Assembly (NCBI GenBank): GCA_948505485.1
Contig: CAOPQH010000026.1
Location: forward strand, 1 to 15,610
Length of the DNA stretch: 15,610 nucleotides
Origin: an uncultured Clostridia bacterium
Lineage (GTDB): Bacteria > Bacillota > Clostridia > TANB77 > CAG-508
Direction: 5' to 3'
The position numbers and the translations under genes were made by a program. Shown in pieces: positions 14,995 through 15,610 of the stretch (the stretch's first letter is position 1; each line of letters opens with the position of its first letter). The notes beneath the pieces were generated by a model. It was not told where the DNA came from. It saw nothing but the letters and a program-made list of their open reading frames with translations, and did not search any database.

Positions 14995-15610
14995 CTATAT
15001 TTTATTTCTTGGATTAAATTTAGAAATATTGCTTAGTTCTTTATATATATTTATTTCTTTTTCTGATAGTTGTTTTGGTACCATTACCTTAACTTCTGCA
15101 ATTAAATCGCCTCTATCTCCTTTTCCACTTTTATAACCTTTGCCTGATATTCTAATTTTTTCTCCACTCTGTACTCCTTGTGGAATGTACACTTGCACAG
15201 TATCATCTATTGAATTTAATTGCACTCTTGTTCCTAAAGCCGCTTCCCATGGTGTAATTAATAAATCTGTATATAAGTCATATCCTTCTAATTTGAATTT
15301 AATATTATTTTCTATATTTATTTTTATAAATAAGTCACCATTTTTTCCGCCATTTTTTCCGCATTTTCCTTGTCCTATTAGTCTTATTTTTTCGCCGTCC
15401 CTAATCCCTGCCGGAACAGCAACAGAAAAGGTTTTCATAGTTCCATCTACTGTTCTTAAAGATATTTTTTTTGTTAACCCATAAAATGCATCTTCTAATG
15501 ATATTTTTATTTGTGTGTCTATATCTTCTCCTCTAATTGGAGATTTTTTAGACTTTTCTTTAACTTCTTCTAAATTTCCAAAAAATAAATTAAATATAGA
15601 ATTTTTTCCA
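14995..15610 (-). CDS. DnaJ/CbpA-like co-chaperone, C-terminal part (cut by window edge)
   Basis: The frame is open from the window edge; the visible part encodes 204 residues. It starts with the end of a G/F-type linker (GKNSIFNLFFGN), then RGEDIDTQIKISLEDAFYG, the entry to DnaJ C-terminal domain I. Two substrate-binding domains follow, with GIRDGEKIRLIGQG and GVQSGEKIRISGKG as their paired signatures and DLYTDLLITPWEAALGT between them. There is no CxxCxGxG zinc finger, so this is a class B (CbpA-like) J-protein. Such proteins deliver unfolded clients to DnaK. The J domain with its HPD motif lies outside the window. An ATG at 15438 is internal and not a start. No terminator is seen before the next promoter. 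Confidence 0.9.
   Translation of the reverse strand, partial: GKNSIFNLFFGNLEEVKEKSKKSPIRGEDIDTQIKISLEDAFYGLTKKISLRTVDGTMKTFSVAVPAGIRDGEKIRLIGQGKCGKNGGKNGDLFIKINIENNIKFKLEGYDLYTDLLITPWEAALGTRVQLNSIDDTVQVYIPQGVQSGEKIRISGKGYKSGKGDRGDLIAEVKVMVPKQLSEKEINIYKELSNISKFNPRNKI

Noticed and set aside
15140..15484. Plus-strand open frame of 114 codons over the DnaJ-like gene
   Set aside because: It is antisense to the conserved DnaJ C-terminal domains and has no family resemblance.
1..15610. CRISPR array, tRNA, rRNA or insertion sequence
   Set aside because: No regularly spaced direct repeats, tRNA-like cloverleaf, rRNA stretch, transposase or terminal inverted repeats with target duplication were seen on either strand.

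Overview
The window is an AT-rich stretch of a low-GC Gram-positive genome, most likely a Clostridia-type Firmicute. The evidence is the A/T-ending codon use, strong GGAGG-type ribosome binding sites, several TTG starts, a type VIIb-style EssC ATPase, YhaO/YhaN-like nuclease genes and a bacterial release factor 1. TGA is used as a stop, so the standard bacterial code applies. Every gene I can support lies on the minus strand, so transcription runs from high to low coordinates.

Layout in transcription order. (1) 15610-14995: the C-terminal two thirds of a zinc-finger-less DnaJ/CbpA-like co-chaperone, cut by the window edge. (2) 14994-11720: a transcription unit with a good promoter, two small unrecognised proteins, a VirD4/TraG-type coupling ATPase split by a one-base insertion inside its Walker A motif, and a terminator. 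(3) 11567-8418: a two-gene Mre11/Rad50-like unit, with a metallophosphoesterase overlapping by 4 bases an SMC-like ATPase that has two membrane segments in its coiled coil. (4) 8423-7247: prfA (release factor 1) with its own promoter and a hairpin in the leader. (5) 7215-5239: two paralogous proteins of 284 and 282 residues in an unfamiliar family. Each has two WXG-like helical-hairpin motifs and its own upstream promoter-like sequence, and a strong terminator follows the second gene. (6) 5155-195: a separate, strongly promoted operon of an EssC-type type VII secretion ATPase and a YukD/EsaB-like ubiquitin-fold protein. It ends in a cluster of four hairpins at 15-176.

The most interesting part is 195-7124. 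It looks like a pared-down type VII secretion locus: an EssC motor and EsaB, with no EsxA/YukE, EsaA, EssA or EssB nearby. In the position where small WXG100 proteins would be expected stands a tandem pair of about 280-residue proteins with a conserved WFDDNA..F..WWND motif and a conserved KWWGFS motif. I infer that this pair is the substrate or a partner of the EssC machine; the sequence alone does not prove it. The second notable point is the apparent orphan conjugation-type coupling protein with a frameshift exactly in its P-loop. No relaxase or mating-channel gene lies beside it.

I found no tRNA, rRNA, insertion sequence, CRISPR array or convincing plus-strand gene. No intergenic stretch reaches 300 bases. 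The longest are 11513-11775, 5095-5311 and 1-194, and each is described by the sites listed in it.
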